A DNA stretch of 64,000 bases from Pantoea sp. BAV 3049 (GCF_009765445.1 NZ_WHOY01000031.1:2501561-2565560); one strand, 5' to 3'; shown: positions 30,692 to 41,092, counted from the first letter of the stretch. Numbers and translations: made by a program. The notes: generated from the letters alone by a model not told the origin.

Positions 30692-31576
30692 TCAGCGCGT
30701 GGCCCGCCAGCAAATCAGCGAGCCTGCCGTCACCATCGCCACGCCCTGCCAGAAGCTTAATGACGGCGTGAGCTGAAGCCAGAGGGAAGCCAACAGCGCG
30801 GAGAAGACCGGCGTAAAGTAAGAAGCCGTTGCCAACAGCGTCATATTACCGTGCTGAATGCCGGTGTTCCACGCGGAGTAGGCGATTGCCGTTGAGGCCG
30901 CCATAAACAGCGCTTCCAGCACCACGCCGATGCTGAACTGCATCGGCTGTGGCTGGCCGGCAATAAAGAATTTTGCCCACAGGGCGACGGCGGTGATTAC
31001 AAAAAACAGCGTGACGCCGCTCTGGCCTTCTGCGTACCGGCGGGTGACGTTGTTATACAGTGCCCAGGCGAAAGCGGCAAAAAATGCCAGGCCATAGGCC
31101 AGTGGGTTATCCATAATGTTGTGCCACAATAGCAGCGGCGTCCAAACGCTGTCGCCTTTAAGCACCCAGACGATCCCGCCCAGCGCCAGCGCCAGGCCCG
31201 GCCACAGCCACCAGCGAAAGTGCTGACGATTAAGGGGGATGGCGAAAACGATGGTCAGGCTCGGCCACAGATAATTGATCATCCCCAGCTCAAGCGCCTG
31301 TGGACGGTTATGGGCCAGCCCGATCGACACAGCAAGGCAGATTTCATAGCTGACAAACAGCAGGCCGCCCAGCCACAGATAACGGCCAGGAAGATTGCGC
31401 CAGGTCGGCAATCCACGGGCGAGGCAGAGGAACAACGCGCTGGCACTGTAAATCAACGCCGCGCCGCCGGTAGCACCGAGAGATTCAGAAATGCTGCGGA
31501 TTAACCCGACGGTGGTGCTCCATAAAACGATGGCGCAGAGCCCAGTCAGCGTTGCGCGTTGCGGTGTCAGTGCCAT
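30692..31576 (-). CDS. yddG: Aromatic amino acid exporter YddG (DMT family)
   Basis: A 294-residue protein with ten predicted membrane helices of the drug/metabolite transporter family. GLCAIVLWSTTVGLIRSISE at the start and ELGMINYLWPSLTIVFAIPLN are close to E. coli YddG (293 residues), an exporter of aromatic amino acids. In E. coli yddG lies elsewhere, so here it has been placed between cho and nadE, where E. coli has nothing. It is transcribed in the same direction as nadE but separated by the nadE terminator. Confidence 0.88.
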   Translation of the reverse strand: MALTPQRATLTGLCAIVLWSTTVGLIRSISESLGATGGAALIYSASALFLCLARGLPTWRNLPGRYLWLGGLLFVSYEICLAVSIGLAHNRPQALELGMINYLWPSLTIVFAIPLNRQHFRWWLWPGLALALGGIVWVLKGDSVWTPLLLWHNIMDNPLAYGLAFFAAFAWALYNNVTRRYAEGQSGVTLFFVITAVALWAKFFIAGQPQPMQFSIGVVLEALFMAASTAIAYSAWNTGIQHGNMTLLATASYFTPVFSALLASLWLQLTPSLSFWQGVAMVTAGSLICWRATR

Positions 31577-31587
31577 GTGTTCCCTTT

Positions 31588-31619
31588 GACAAAAAAAAGG
31601 GCGCCTGAAACAGCGCCCG
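31588..31619 (-). terminator. Rho-independent terminator of nadE
   Basis: On the minus strand GGGCGC-(eight bases)-GGCGCCC-like stem (31599-31604 with 31613-31618) followed by eight T (31591-31598). It lies 15 bp after the nadE stop and just before the yddG start. Confidence 0.85.
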
Positions 31620-31635
31620 TGGATACTTTGCGGGG

Positions 31636-32463
31636 TTATTTTTTCCAGAAATTGTCGAAAACGGTAATCGGCGGACGGCGCTTGTGCTCCGTTTTCAGAT
31701 ACCAGCCCTCAATAATTTTGGCGGCTGCGGCATCAATGGTCTGGCCTTCGAGGTAGCGATCGATCATCTCGTAAGTCACTCCCAGCGCCACTTCATCCTG
31801 CAGGCCCGGACGGTCATCTTCCAGATCGGCGGTAGGATGCTTGAGATAGAGATGCTCAGGGCAGCCCAGTTCTTTCAGCAGTTTTTTCCCCTGGCCTTTG
31901 TTCAGGCGGAAGATCGGGTTGATGTCGGTGCCACCATCGCCATACTTGGTGAAGAAACCGGTCACCGCTTCGGCTGCGTGGTCGGTGCCCACCACCACGC
32001 CAGCGGTCATCCCGGCGATGCTGTACTGCGCCTTCATACGTTCACGGGCTTTTTCATTGCCGCGAATATAATCCGACAGGCTGATGCCCGCATCGCGCAG
32101 AGCCTTCTCACTGGCCTGCACGGCTTCTTTGATGTTGACGGTCAGCACGCGGTCCGGCTTGATAAAATCAATCGCATCCTGGCAGTCCTGCTCATCGGCC
32201 TGTACGCCATACGGCAGGCGTACGGCGATAAATTGCAGGCTCTGGTCGCCGGTTTCCTCGCGCAGTTCGCTGATGGCGGTCTGGCTCAGTTTGCCGGTCA
32301 GGGTGGAGTCCTGGCCGCCGCTCAGGCCGAGTACCAGCGTTTTGATAAACGGATACGTTTTCAGGTAGGACTTCAGAAACTCAACGCTGGTGCGAACTTC
32401 CTGCTTCACGTCAATGGTGGATTTGACGCCCAGCGCGTCGATAATTTCCTGTTGCAGAGCCAT
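31636..32463 (-). CDS. nadE: NH3-dependent NAD+ synthetase
   Basis: A 275-residue NadE, the same length as in E. coli. The ATP pyrophosphatase P-loop SGGQDST is in [15 protein letters not shown] (about residue 46), and [19 protein letters not shown] binds the deamido-NAD/ammonia side. It converts nicotinate adenine dinucleotide to NAD+ using free ammonia; there is no glutaminase domain. In E. coli it is divergent to osmE; here an efflux gene and its regulator separate the two. Confidence 0.97.
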   Translation of the reverse strand: MALQQEIIDALGVKSTIDVKQEVRTSVEFLKSYLKTYPFIKTLVLGLSGGQDSTLTGKLSQTAISELREETGDQSLQFIAVRLPYGVQADEQDCQDAIDFIKPDRVLTVNIKEAVQASEKALRDAGISLSDYIRGNEKARERMKAQYSIAGMTAGVVVGTDHAAEAVTGFFTKYGDGGTDINPIFRLNKGQGKKLLKELGCPEHLYLKHPTADLEDDRPGLQDEVALGVTYEMIDRYLEGQTIDAAAAKIIEGWYLKTEHKRRPPITVFDNFWKK

Positions 32464-32585
32464 TTACCTCTCCTCAAAGTCAGTGCCTGCCCGGCAGGGC
32501 AGTGACGAAAACATTTGCATTAAAACTAACTCGCCAGGCGCGAAACAACAAGATTCAATCCGGTTGTTTGCACACCTTTTGCTGA

Positions 32586-33779
32586 TTAATCAGACGTTTT
32601 CGGTTTTTGCGCCAGCAAAGTGAACATCACAATTGCCAGCATATAGCAGCCGAAGATGGTGGCGGTCATGGTCAGCACCGAAGTGCCGCCAATGCCGGTA
32701 ACCGGAACCGAAATACCGCCCAACGTAAACATGGTCACCCCCAGCACCGCTGAGGCGCTGCCTGCACGATGGCCCTGGCTTTGCATCGCCAGCGAGGCCG
32801 CTGCCACGCCGACCGCACCGTTACTGGCCACGCTGAAGAACAGCGCCACCAGCACAAACGGCAGCGCCGCGCCGCTCAGCCCGGTGATCAGCAGGCTGGC
32901 GGAAGAGACAAAAGCCATAGTCAGCGCGCCTCTCAGCACGCGATATTCACCCCAGACCGGGCTGAGACGCGCACTGGTTTGTGATGCAAGAATCAGACCG
33001 AAGCCATTGGCCGCGAAGCAGAAACTGAAAGCCTGTGGCGAAAGGCCATAGATTTGTTGCAGCACAAACGGCGACGCGCCGATGTAAGCGAACATCCCTG
33101 ACATCATAAAACCCTGGGTCAGGCAGAAGCCCATAAACGGCCGGTGTTTGATCACCTGGCCCAGCGCGGCCCAGGCGGAGAAAATACTGCCCTGGCTGCG
33201 ACGTTCCGCAGGCAGCGTCTCATGCAGCTTCACTTTTGCCAGAATAAACAGCAGCACGGCAATGGCAGCGATCACCATAAATAAGCCACGCCAGCTGAGC
33301 AGGGCCATTAACGCGCCGCCCATAACCGGTGCAGCAATCGGTGCCAGGCCGTTCACCAGCATCAGTAACGCGAAGAAGCGGGTTAAATCGTGGCCGCTGT
33401 ACATATCGCGGGCAATGGCGCGTGACAGCACCGCACCGCCAGCGCCGGACAGCCCTTCAAAAAGGCGGGCCAGCAGTAACTGATTGATATCTTGAGCCAG
33501 CGCACAACCCACTGAAGCGATCAGCAGCAACACCAGTGAAATCAGCAGCGGGCGGATACGGCCATATTTGTCACTCATTGGCCCGAAAATTAACTGCCCA
33601 AAACCCAGACCCACCAGCCCGGCCGTCAGGCTGAGTTGCGCAGTGGCGGTGGGGGCATCCAGCTCTTTCGCCAGTGAAGGCAGAGCCGGAAGATAGAGAT
33701 CGATGCAGAGCGGCCCGAGAGCGGCCAGCAGGCCGAGCGTGATGGCGTAGCCAAGGCGATTGGGATGTGCAGGTGTCAT
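32586..33779 (-). CDS. Bcr/CflA-family multidrug MFS transporter
   Basis: A 397-residue major facilitator with 12 predicted helices and the antiporter motifs of the Bcr/CflA drug:H+ group (GQLIFGPMSDKYGRIRPLL between helices 2 and 3; RAIARDMYSG; GLAPIAAPVMGG). Substrate unknown; Bcr relatives export bicyclomycin, sulfonamides or cysteine. The start overlaps the stop of the TetR-family gene by four bases, so pump and regulator are one transcription unit. Confidence 0.9.
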   Translation of the reverse strand: MTPAHPNRLGYAITLGLLAALGPLCIDLYLPALPSLAKELDAPTATAQLSLTAGLVGLGFGQLIFGPMSDKYGRIRPLLISLVLLLIASVGCALAQDINQLLLARLFEGLSGAGGAVLSRAIARDMYSGHDLTRFFALLMLVNGLAPIAAPVMGGALMALLSWRGLFMVIAAIAVLLFILAKVKLHETLPAERRSQGSIFSAWAALGQVIKHRPFMGFCLTQGFMMSGMFAYIGASPFVLQQIYGLSPQAFSFCFAANGFGLILASQTSARLSPVWGEYRVLRGALTMAFVSSASLLITGLSGAALPFVLVALFFSVASNGAVGVAAASLAMQSQGHRAGSASAVLGVTMFTLGGISVPVTGIGGTSVLTMTATIFGCYMLAIVMFTLLAQKPKTSD

Positions 33780-34357
33780 TTTTCCTCTGTCTTAAAAAGC
33801 AGATCGTTGAACTGTTGATATAAGGAGTACAGGCGCTCCGCTGACGCTTTCTGTGGCGTCAGGCGTCGCCATGATGTGCCTTCCGTCAGCACAGCAAGGA
33901 TTTCCACGCAGGCGCGGATATGCTCATCGCTGAATTGCGGATGATCTCGTTTAACATTCAGGCAGGCATGCGTGAACATCCGGTTATCCGCTTCAATCAT
34001 CATTGCCGCAACGATCGGATTGCGGGTGGCTTCTGCGGCCACTTCCATCATCAGCGCTTCATCGTCTTCATTCAGCGCGTGTCGCCAGGCCAGCATTTTT
34101 GGCAGGCTGACGGCGGCGGTCTCTTCCATATGGACCAGCCGGGCGTCGATGATGCGCTTGACCATCTCTTCGATAATCGCGTTTTTACTGGTGAAGTAGC
34201 GGTAAATCTGACCGACGCTGAGGCGAGCTTCCGCTGCCAGCTGTGCCATGCTGGCTCCGTGAAAGCCGTGCTGGCGAAAACAGCGACGGCCAGCGGCAAT
34301 GATCTCATCTTTCCGCTGGCGATGGCGGGCATCCCGGGCTTCACCTGACGTATTCAT
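33776..34357 (-). CDS. TetR-family regulator of the adjacent efflux pump
   Basis: A 193-residue TetR repressor. The N-terminal HTH (about 15-60; RRCFRQHGFHGASMAQLAAE and SVGQIYRYFTSKNAIIEEMV) is typical and is followed by a helical ligand domain. ATG 34355-34357, with GGAGGT four bases upstream, is preferred over an in-frame ATG at 34369 that overlaps the ribosome site. It is the first gene of a two-gene unit with the MFS pump and probably represses it from the palindrome upstream. Confidence 0.9.
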   Translation of the reverse strand: MNTSGEARDARHRQRKDEIIAAGRRCFRQHGFHGASMAQLAAEARLSVGQIYRYFTSKNAIIEEMVKRIIDARLVHMEETAAVSLPKMLAWRHALNEDDEALMMEVAAEATRNPIVAAMMIEADNRMFTHACLNVKRDHPQFSDEHIRACVEILAVLTEGTSWRRLTPQKASAERLYSLYQQFNDLLFKTEEK

Positions 34358-34414
34358 ACTTACCTCCATTCTGCAGGCTGCTCATCGCCGGGGAGCGGTG
34401 TGGGTTTCCGGACT

Positions 34415-34434
34415 GAGAGCGAACGTTCATTCTC
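34415..34434 (-). promoter_or_regulatory. Palindromic operator candidate upstream of tetR-like gene
   Basis: GAGAGCGAACGTTCATTCTC: a perfect GAGA-N2-GAACGTTC-N2-TCTC dyad, 58 bp before the TetR-family start. Size and symmetry suit a TetR-family dimer, implying autoregulation of regulator and pump. Confidence 0.55.
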
Positions 34435-34559
34435 ATAAGAGCCATTATAAGCATGCCTCAGGGAAACGCTTAAGGAGTTTTTCTCTGCCATAAAGTTGAT
34501 TAATCTACCTTTATGTTCCAGGCTTATGCAGATATGGAAAATAAATGAGGAAAAAAATC

Positions 34560-34895
34560 ATGAAGAAGATAACAGGATTTATTGGTGCTGCTGTGGCTCT
34601 GGCCGTTTTATCCGGCTGTACAGCCTATGATCGCGCGGAAAGCTACGTGACTAAACCGGTTGTGCAGGATGTTAAAAAGGGCATGACCCGCCAGCAGGTT
34701 CGTGATATCGCTGGCCCACCTTCAACTGAAATTACCATGGTTCACGCCCGCGGAACTTGCCAGACCTACGTTCTGGGAGAGCGTGATGGTAAACAGCAGA
34801 CTTACTTCGTAAGCTATGGTGATACCGGCCGTGTAATGAACTACGGCTTCCAGAGCTGTAAAGAGTACGATACCGACCCACAGGCCGCACAGTAA
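34560..34895 (+). CDS. osmE: Osmotically inducible lipoprotein OsmE
   Basis: A 111-residue lipoprotein (lipobox LSGC, Cys near 20) of the SmpA/OmlA fold, matching E. coli OsmE (112 residues) in length and in segments such as [21 protein letters not shown]. In E. coli it is an osmotically and stationary-phase induced envelope protein also involved in osmotic control. ATG 34560 is chosen over ATG 34545 because GAGG lies upstream of it and its length fits the family. Confidence 0.93.
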   Translation: MKKITGFIGAAVALAVLSGCTAYDRAESYVTKPVVQDVKKGMTRQQVRDIAGPPSTEITMVHARGTCQTYVLGERDGKQQTYFVSYGDTGRVMNYGFQSCKEYDTDPQAAQ

Positions 34896-34912
34896 TTTTC
34901 ATTGCAGTGCTT

Positions 34913-34948
34913 AAAGAAAAACGGTCACCTGGGTGACCGTTTTTTTTA
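34913..34948. terminator. Bidirectional terminator between osmE and the convergent secreted-protein gene
   Basis: ACGGTCACC-TGGGTGACCGT (34921-34940), a long near-perfect hairpin, with eight T after it on the plus strand and an A-rich stretch before it that gives a weaker T-run on the minus strand. Confidence 0.85.
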
Positions 34949-34955
34949 TGCTCAT

Positions 34956-35339
34956 CTACAGCCCCGGCGGGCGCGGCACTTCAAGATAGCGGCCGTCAAT
35001 GTCACGACGGTAGTAGTGGCCGTCCTGTACGTAGAAGCGCTCGCCGTTGTAGTCCAGCGCGCGCATGGCACCGCTGACGCGCTCTACCGGTGGCTGAACC
35101 ACAACATAAGTATTGTCGTTCTGGCGCTGATAGTAATTCCCGTTCAGCGCGTAATAGGTCAGGCCGCCGATAATCACCGCCGCCGCAGCATCCGGCAGGA
35201 AAGAGAGCCGTCCCGGACCGTGGTCCCATCCATGTCCCCAACCTGGTCCCGGCCCAGGCCCCCAGCCACCTGGATGGGCGGAAACCAGCGCGGGTGATAA
35301 CAACGTTAAGGCGAACAGAGTGCTTATCACCTTTTTCAT
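34956..35339 (-). CDS. Small secreted protein, DUF6515-like
   Basis: A 127-residue protein with a signal peptide (MKKVISTLFALTLLSPALVSA), a Gly/Pro/His-rich mature start, a hydrophobic AAAAVIIGGLTYYALNG stretch and a C-terminal SH3-like part (ERFYVQDGHYYRRDIDGRYLEV). The pattern with YYRR...Y is seen in DUF6515-type envelope proteins of unknown function. The ATG at 35337-35339 has AGGAGAAAC upstream. It occupies the position where E. coli has the chb operon. Function unknown. Confidence 0.7.
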   Translation of the reverse strand: MKKVISTLFALTLLSPALVSAHPGGWGPGPGPGWGHGWDHGPGRLSFLPDAAAAVIIGGLTYYALNGNYYQRQNDNTYVVVQPPVERVSGAMRALDYNGERFYVQDGHYYRRDIDGRYLEVPRPPGL

Positions 35340-35496
35340 ACAGTTTCTCCTGGTTCTGACTGAGGCTAACATTACTCCGGGCCGGTCAAAACACAAGGGG
35401 CAAAAGCCCCCTGTTGTCCGTTGCTTACAGTGCTTAACGATTTCTTAACCCTGACTGCACTATCCCTCTCAGATCCGGCTTATTACAGACATAAAC

Positions 35497-37761
35497 TTAA
35501 GCAGGTACGCTTAGTGCTTTCTGACTGCGGGACCAGATGCGATGTGCGGTCATTGATGCGAGGAACTCGCTCATCAGTACGCCCTCCGCCTTACTGTCTT
35601 CCACAATGCCTTCTTCCTGCTCGCTGTCACCCAACCCGAACTGGGATTTGAAACGGCGGGCATCGCCACTCAGGCCAATCACCTTCAGGTGTTTGTAGGC
35701 CTCCAGCAAGAAGTAACGGGCATCGCCGCTGAGCAGCAGGGCATCGATATTGCCATCCGGCACGATGACCGCATCAAAGGTCAGCGACGGCAGGCCGCTG
35801 AAGGTGGCATCGATCGGCAGGTGCGATCCGTCATCGGCACGCACCTGGCCCATATGAGGAGCCAGCAGTTTGGCATGCACGCCCTGTGCCTTAAGCTCCT
35901 GCAGGATGGCCAGCACGTCAGTCGCCACCACGCCATCGCTGACCAGCAGCGCCACCTGGCGGCCTTTAATCGAGCCGCTCGGCACGGCATACAGACTCAG
36001 GCTGGCATCTTTCTTCAGGCCATTCACATCTTTCGGCGGCGCGATATGCATCTTCTCGTCGGAGAGGGCAATACCCAAATTTTCCGCCACGCCATTCGCC
36101 AGGGATACGTCAATATGCAGCAAATGATCCACCACGCGCTCGCGGATATAGGCGCGGGCGACCTTGCTCAACTCAAAGGAGAACGCATCCACAATATGCT
36201 GCTGTTCTACCGGCGTCTGGCTGTTCCAGAACAGGCGCGGCTGGGAATAATACTCACCGAACGACGGGCTGCGCTCGCGCACCTTATGACCTTCGATTCG
36301 CTCCTGATAGCTTTCAAAACCACCACGATGCGGAGACGGTGGCGTTTCGCGCGGCCAGTTATCATTGATGGAATTTGGCTCGTAGTTGGCCGGATTGGTA
36401 TCAATGTCCATCCGGTGCATCCCCTGGCGCTGGAAATTGTGATACGGGCAGACAGGCCGGTTGATCGGGATTTCATGGAAGTTCGGCCCGCCCAGTCGGC
36501 TGATCTGCGTATCGGTATAGGAGAATAACCGGCCCTGCAGTAGCGGATCGTTAGTGAAATCCATGCCGGGCACGATATGGCCGGGATGGAAAGCAACCTG
36601 TTCAGTTTCAGCAAAGAAGTTGTCCGGGTTGCGGTTCAGCACCATTTTGCCGATCAGCTCGACCGGGACCAGCTCTTCCGGGATCAGCTTGGTGGCATCC
36701 AGCAAATCGAAGTCGAATTTGAATTCGTCCTCTTCCGGGATCAGCTGCACGCCCAGTTCATACTCCGGGAAGTCTCCGGCTTCAATCGCTTCCCACAGGT
36801 CACGACGATGGAAGTCAGGATCGCGGCCGGTGAGTTTTTGCGCCTCGTCCCAGAGCAGGGAAGCTTTTCCGGCAACGGGCTTCCAGTGAAAGCGCACAAA
36901 GGTGGCTTTGCCTTCAGCATTGATAAAGCGGAAGGTGTGGATGCCAAAGCCTTCCATCGTGCGGTAGCTGCGGGGAATACCGCGGTCGGACATCGCCCAA
37001 ATTACGTTGTGCAGCGTTTCCGGCTGCAGGGAAACGTAATCCCAGAAAGTGTCGTGCGCGCTCTGTCCCTGAGGGATTTCATTGTGCGGTTCAGGTTTAA
37101 CCGCATGAACAAAGTCCGGGAATTTATGCGCATCCTGAATGAAGAACACCGGAGTGTTGTTGCCCACCAGGTCAAACACACCTTCTTCGGTGTAGAACTT
37201 GGTCGCCCAGCCACGGATATCGCGCACGGTATCGGCCGAGCCAGCGCCACCCTGCACGGTGGAGAAACGCACAAAAACTGGCGTCAGTTGCCCGGGATCG
37301 CGCAGGAAGTCAGCTTTGGTGACGTCACTCATATCGCGGTACGGCTGGAAGTAACCGTGTGCGGCGGATCCACGTGCGTGGACGATACGCTCAGGGATAC
37401 GTTCATGGTCGAAATGGGTGATTTTTTCGCGCAGGATAAAATCTTCCAGCAGCGTCGGCCCACGGGTACCGGCTCTCAGTGAATTCTGATCGTCGGCAAT
37501 GCGTGTGCCCTGATTAGTCGTCAGGGGGAAATTTTCACTGCCTTTGCGGAACGTTTCCAGCGCGTCAATTTTGGCGTTGCGGGTATCGGGCGCTTTCAGG
37601 CTGCCAGGCGCAGTTGGCTGTTTGCCGGGCGGCGTTGGCTCCGCCGCAGGTTTGTGCGATCCATCTGCTGGTGCCAGAGAATCCATGCCCGGCTTTGCCG
37701 AGTCTGGTCCGGTTAATGGGGCGTTATGGCTTATTTCCTTGTTATCAGTTTCTTTCGACAT
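35497..37761 (-). CDS. katE: Monofunctional catalase HPII
   Basis: A 754-residue large-subunit catalase, matching E. coli KatE (753) in length and nearly throughout. The catalytic histidine is in [12 protein letters not shown] and the proximal haem tyrosine in [15 protein letters not shown]; the C-terminal flavodoxin-like domain (about 600-754) of large catalases is present. It breaks down hydrogen peroxide in the cytoplasm, mainly in stationary phase. ATG 37759-37761 has AGGAG eight bases upstream; an in-frame ATG at 37794 is less likely. No chb or cedA neighbours, unlike E. coli. Confidence 0.96.
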   Translation of the reverse strand: MSKETDNKEISHNAPLTGPDSAKPGMDSLAPADGSHKPAAEPTPPGKQPTAPGSLKAPDTRNAKIDALETFRKGSENFPLTTNQGTRIADDQNSLRAGTRGPTLLEDFILREKITHFDHERIPERIVHARGSAAHGYFQPYRDMSDVTKADFLRDPGQLTPVFVRFSTVQGGAGSADTVRDIRGWATKFYTEEGVFDLVGNNTPVFFIQDAHKFPDFVHAVKPEPHNEIPQGQSAHDTFWDYVSLQPETLHNVIWAMSDRGIPRSYRTMEGFGIHTFRFINAEGKATFVRFHWKPVAGKASLLWDEAQKLTGRDPDFHRRDLWEAIEAGDFPEYELGVQLIPEEDEFKFDFDLLDATKLIPEELVPVELIGKMVLNRNPDNFFAETEQVAFHPGHIVPGMDFTNDPLLQGRLFSYTDTQISRLGGPNFHEIPINRPVCPYHNFQRQGMHRMDIDTNPANYEPNSINDNWPRETPPSPHRGGFESYQERIEGHKVRERSPSFGEYYSQPRLFWNSQTPVEQQHIVDAFSFELSKVARAYIRERVVDHLLHIDVSLANGVAENLGIALSDEKMHIAPPKDVNGLKKDASLSLYAVPSGSIKGRQVALLVSDGVVATDVLAILQELKAQGVHAKLLAPHMGQVRADDGSHLPIDATFSGLPSLTFDAVIVPDGNIDALLLSGDARYFLLEAYKHLKVIGLSGDARRFKSQFGLGDSEQEEGIVEDSKAEGVLMSEFLASMTAHRIWSRSQKALSVPA

Positions 37762-37896
37762 GTTCACGGCTCCTGTTATTGTCGTTTCAGACACCAGTAA
37801 CTATAGAACAGGGATATGAATATGCCCGAAAAGTGCAGGGTTAAATCCCTCAACAGAATAGTTTATCGCCCGATAGCAACCCCGGCCTGCGACTGT

Positions 37897-37926
37897 AAAA
37901 AAAAAAAGGCTGCAATCGGGGCAGCC
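37897..37926 (-). terminator. Terminator of tcyP
   Basis: On the minus strand GGCTGC (37921-37926), seven-base loop, GCAGCC (37908-37913), then eleven T (37897-37907). Confidence 0.85.
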
Positions 37927-37949
37927 CTTAAGGAAGATGTGCGCGAAAG

Positions 37950-39347
37950 TTAGCGGTGCGCTAACTCCACGTCATTTTCCACTTCGCTGTTCATCAGCGT
38001 CTTATCGGTCTGCTTAAGCCACTGGCTGGTCAGCGTACCGGCGGTCATCGAACCGTTAACGTTCAACGCGGTACGGCCCATGTCGATCAGCGGTTCAATC
38101 GAGATCAGCAGCGCCACCAGCGTGACCGGCAGGCCCATGGTCGGCAGGACTATCAGCGCAGCGAAGGTCGCACCGCCGCCCACACCGGCCACACCGGCAG
38201 AGCTCAGCGTGACAATTCCCACCAGCGTGGCAATCCACATTGGGTCAAAGGGGTTAATACCCACCGTTGGCGCAACCATCACCGCCAGCATGGTCGGATA
38301 GAGACCGGCACAACCGTTCTGACCGATGGTGGCACCGAAGGAAGCCGAAAAGCTGGCGATGGATTCCGGGATGCCGAGACGACGTGTCTGTGCCTCAACG
38401 CTCAGCGGGATGGTCGCGGCACTGGAGCGGCTGGTGAAGGCAAAAGTGATCACCGGCCACACTTTCTGGAAGAAGCGCTTAGGGTTCACGCCGTTGACCG
38501 ACAGCAGCAGGGCGTGCACGGCAAACATCATCGCCAGGCCCAGATACGAAGCCACTACAAAGCCACCGAGCTTGATGATGTCATTCACGTTGGAGCTCGC
38601 CACCACTTTGGTCATCAGCGCCAGCACGCCGTACGGCGTCAGCTTCATGATCAGGCGAACCAGCTTCATTACCCATGCCTGCAGCACATCAATGGCAGCC
38701 AGCACCCGTTCCCCTTTTGGCTTGTCATCCCGCAGCAGGTGCAGGGCGGCAACGCCCAGGAAGGCGGCAAAAATCACCACACTGATAATAGAAGTCGGGC
38801 TGGCACCGGTCAGGTCAGCAAACGGGTTCTTCGGTACAAATGATAACAGCAGCTGTGGCGTGGTCAGGTCGGCTACTTTGCCGACGTAATTTGACTGAAG
38901 CGCGGCCAGGCGGGCCGTCTCCTGCGCACCCTGCACCAGACCGTTAGCATTCAGGCCAAACAGCCAGGTGACGAATACACCAACCAGCGCGGCAATGGCC
39001 GTGGTAAACAGCAGTACGCCAATGGTCAGCACGCTGATTTTTCCCAGCGATGAGGCGTTATGCAGACGCGCCACGGCGCTGAGGATTGAGACGAACACCA
39101 GCGGCATCACAATCATCTGCAGCAGTTGGACGTAGCCGTTGCCGACGATATTGAACCACGAGATGGATTCTTTCAGCACCGCGCTGTCGGAACCGTAGAT
39201 GGCATGCAGGCTCAGCCCGAACAGCACGCCGATCACCAGACCGACCAGAACACGTTTAGACAGGCTCCAGCTGGCACTGCCGGTTTTAGCAAGGATCGCC
39301 AACAGGACGATAAAAGCCGCCACGTTAGCTATTAATGGAAGGTTCAT
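37950..39347 (-). CDS. tcyP: L-cystine transporter TcyP
   Basis: A 465-residue dicarboxylate/amino acid:cation symporter family (DAACS) protein close to E. coli TcyP/YdjN (463). Multiple membrane helices; the re-entrant loop motif [15 protein letters not shown] and [16 protein letters not shown] near the substrate site are visible. It is a sodium-type cystine (and S-sulfocysteine) importer. ATG 39345-39347 begins the first helix directly; a longer in-frame start at 39428 adds an unlikely hydrophilic leader. Neighbour ydjM is as in E. coli. Confidence 0.94.
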   Translation of the reverse strand: MNLPLIANVAAFIVLLAILAKTGSASWSLSKRVLVGLVIGVLFGLSLHAIYGSDSAVLKESISWFNIVGNGYVQLLQMIVMPLVFVSILSAVARLHNASSLGKISVLTIGVLLFTTAIAALVGVFVTWLFGLNANGLVQGAQETARLAALQSNYVGKVADLTTPQLLLSFVPKNPFADLTGASPTSIISVVIFAAFLGVAALHLLRDDKPKGERVLAAIDVLQAWVMKLVRLIMKLTPYGVLALMTKVVASSNVNDIIKLGGFVVASYLGLAMMFAVHALLLSVNGVNPKRFFQKVWPVITFAFTSRSSAATIPLSVEAQTRRLGIPESIASFSASFGATIGQNGCAGLYPTMLAVMVAPTVGINPFDPMWIATLVGIVTLSSAGVAGVGGGATFAALIVLPTMGLPVTLVALLISIEPLIDMGRTALNVNGSMTAGTLTSQWLKQTDKTLMNSEVENDVELAHR

Positions 39348-39510
39348 CCCCAGATCTCCAGTGGTGACGGGGTTTCTCCTCACCCCGTAAAATGACAGAT
39401 AATTTTCAGCGCGCAACAAGTGCACCAATGTGCGAATGGTATCAGTTGAGTGAGGTGCAGCTATATATCCAAAAAGAATGGGTTATAACTATTTGGTTTT
39501 AATGGCCTGT

Positions 39511-40101
39511 TTAATGCGCTATTTGGTGATTTATAAAGCGATTCATGCTGTTTTGTACCGAATTAACCATCTGTGCAGGCCAGCCGCTTGCACCGAATGG
39601 AGGCATTCCCGGCGGGAACCACATGGCATAGCCGACCAGTGCCAGGCATAACACCCGCTCCAGCTGGTTACCTTTCTGGCTGTGAAGCAGAGGCAGGCGG
39701 AAGCGCCACCGGCACGGCCACAACAGGGGAACGCCAGCCGGGGTCAGCATATCGGCCGCGATATGGCTGAGGTAGCCCAGCACCAGGCCCTGAAAAGCAT
39801 CGGCGGGGATCACCCATTCAGAGGGAATTTTAAGCTGGAACAGCACCACTCCGCCGATCACCGCCAGCAGACTGTGGGTAAAGCCACGGTGACCAAAGGC
39901 CCGGGCGATGGGTTGTGACAGCCATTTCAGACGCTGGCCGAGGGTGGATTTGGGGTGGTCGATATCCGGCAGCAGGCAGGTCAGCAGGGCCGCAGGCACA
40001 ATATGCCACCAGTCACCACTGGCCAGCTCGGGCGTCAGTTCGGCCCGTTTGGCAAAAATTGCACTGGCAATGGCAAAAATAACGTGGCCTTCGGCCGTCA
40101 T
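39511..40101 (-). CDS. ydjM: Inner-membrane metal-dependent hydrolase YdjM
   Basis: A 196-residue membrane protein of the LexA-regulated YdjM/YbcI family, the same length as in E. coli. Conserved MTAEGHV start, TCLLPDIDHPKSTLGQR and FGHRGFTHSLL carry the metal-binding His/Asp residues. Function is poorly defined; it is SOS-inducible in E. coli. A degenerate LexA-like site is present 35-57 bp upstream. Confidence 0.93.
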   Translation of the reverse strand: MTAEGHVIFAIASAIFAKRAELTPELASGDWWHIVPAALLTCLLPDIDHPKSTLGQRLKWLSQPIARAFGHRGFTHSLLAVIGGVVLFQLKIPSEWVIPADAFQGLVLGYLSHIAADMLTPAGVPLLWPCRWRFRLPLLHSQKGNQLERVLCLALVGYAMWFPPGMPPFGASGWPAQMVNSVQNSMNRFINHQIAH

Positions 40102-40135
40102 GGAAAACACCTGGCTGCAGAACTGTCGATTCATC

Positions 40136-40158
40136 CAGTATAGGGGATATATACAGTG
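40136..40158 (-). promoter_or_regulatory. Degenerate LexA-like site upstream of ydjM
   Basis: Read on the minus strand the block begins CACTGTATATA and ends CTATACTG. The left half is a perfect LexA half-site, but the CTG-N10-CAG core has CTA instead of CAG; a second CTG lies at the far end. The location just upstream of an SOS gene supports a function. Confidence 0.45.
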
Positions 40159-40250
40159 GAATAAATATGTGACGCTGTAACGAAAGATAAATAGTTAGCG
40201 CAGGCTGTCGAACGAAATGGCGGACAGCTTATATTCTGCCCGCAGAGAGG

Positions 40251-40922
40251 TTATTTGCCGTGCAGGGCGGCTGATGTCAGGTCGTTCAGCGAGGAGAGTT
40301 GCACGTCGGCCAGCGCCCAGCGCGGGTCTGCAGCGAGTTCAGCGGCTGGCACCACAATAGATCGCATACGCGCTGCTTTGGTGGCAATCATGCCATTAAA
40401 GGAGTCTTCCAGCGTCACGCAGTTCAGCGGGTCAACACCCAGTCGTGCGGCAGCATCCAGGTAAACTTGCGGATGAGGCTTGCTGTAAGGCAGCGCTTCA
40501 GCGGAAACCAGCACTTCAAAGTAGCCGCGCAGGTCGAACATCTCCAGCACTCGTTCGAGCATATGCAAGGGAGAAGCAGAGGCAAGACCGATTTTCAGTC
40601 CCTCGGCTTTGCACAGGCGCAGTGCCTGTTCGACGCCCGGTAATAAAGGACGGGTTTCCTCAACCAGATTCAGGGAACGGGCAATGATACGCCGGGTGAC
40701 TTCCTGCTGGTCCGGGCCACTCCACGGCAGCGTTTCATACCACATGCGGACCACCTGATCGATGCGCAGGCCGAGTGTATCAGGCAGTTCGCTGCGCCTG
40801 GAGAGATCGATATCCAGCGTACCAAAAATATCCATCTCAGCACGTTCCCACAGCGGTTCGGAATCAATCAGCAAACCATCCATATCAAAAATTGCAGCCA
40901 GCACAGGGCGGGAGTAAGACAT
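40251..40922 (-). CDS. hxpB: Hexitol phosphatase B (HAD family)
   Basis: A 223-residue HAD phosphatase, formerly YniC. The nucleophile motif is DMDGLLIDSEP near residue 13, motif II SASP, and the late lysine/acid motif YSKPHPQVYLDAA with VTLEDSFNG. E. coli HxpB dephosphorylates 2-deoxyglucose-6-phosphate, sorbitol-6-phosphate and mannitol-6-phosphate. ATG 40920-40922 fits the family length (222 in E. coli). Confidence 0.93.
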   Translation of the reverse strand: MSYSRPVLAAIFDMDGLLIDSEPLWERAEMDIFGTLDIDLSRRSELPDTLGLRIDQVVRMWYETLPWSGPDQQEVTRRIIARSLNLVEETRPLLPGVEQALRLCKAEGLKIGLASASPLHMLERVLEMFDLRGYFEVLVSAEALPYSKPHPQVYLDAAARLGVDPLNCVTLEDSFNGMIATKAARMRSIVVPAAELAADPRWALADVQLSSLNDLTSAALHGK

Positions 40923-41092
40923 AATTCGGCTCCGTTGAAATTTGCACACACCTTAGCATGAAGCTTTCGCCGACAACATCCGGGGATTTACAGGGTTAAA
41001 GCGCCATTTATGGCGACAGGGCCACTTTTTTCAGGCACATTTTTCTCCCTGCGGGTAAACTTACAGCTTCACACCATAAGGATTGAGAAAGC

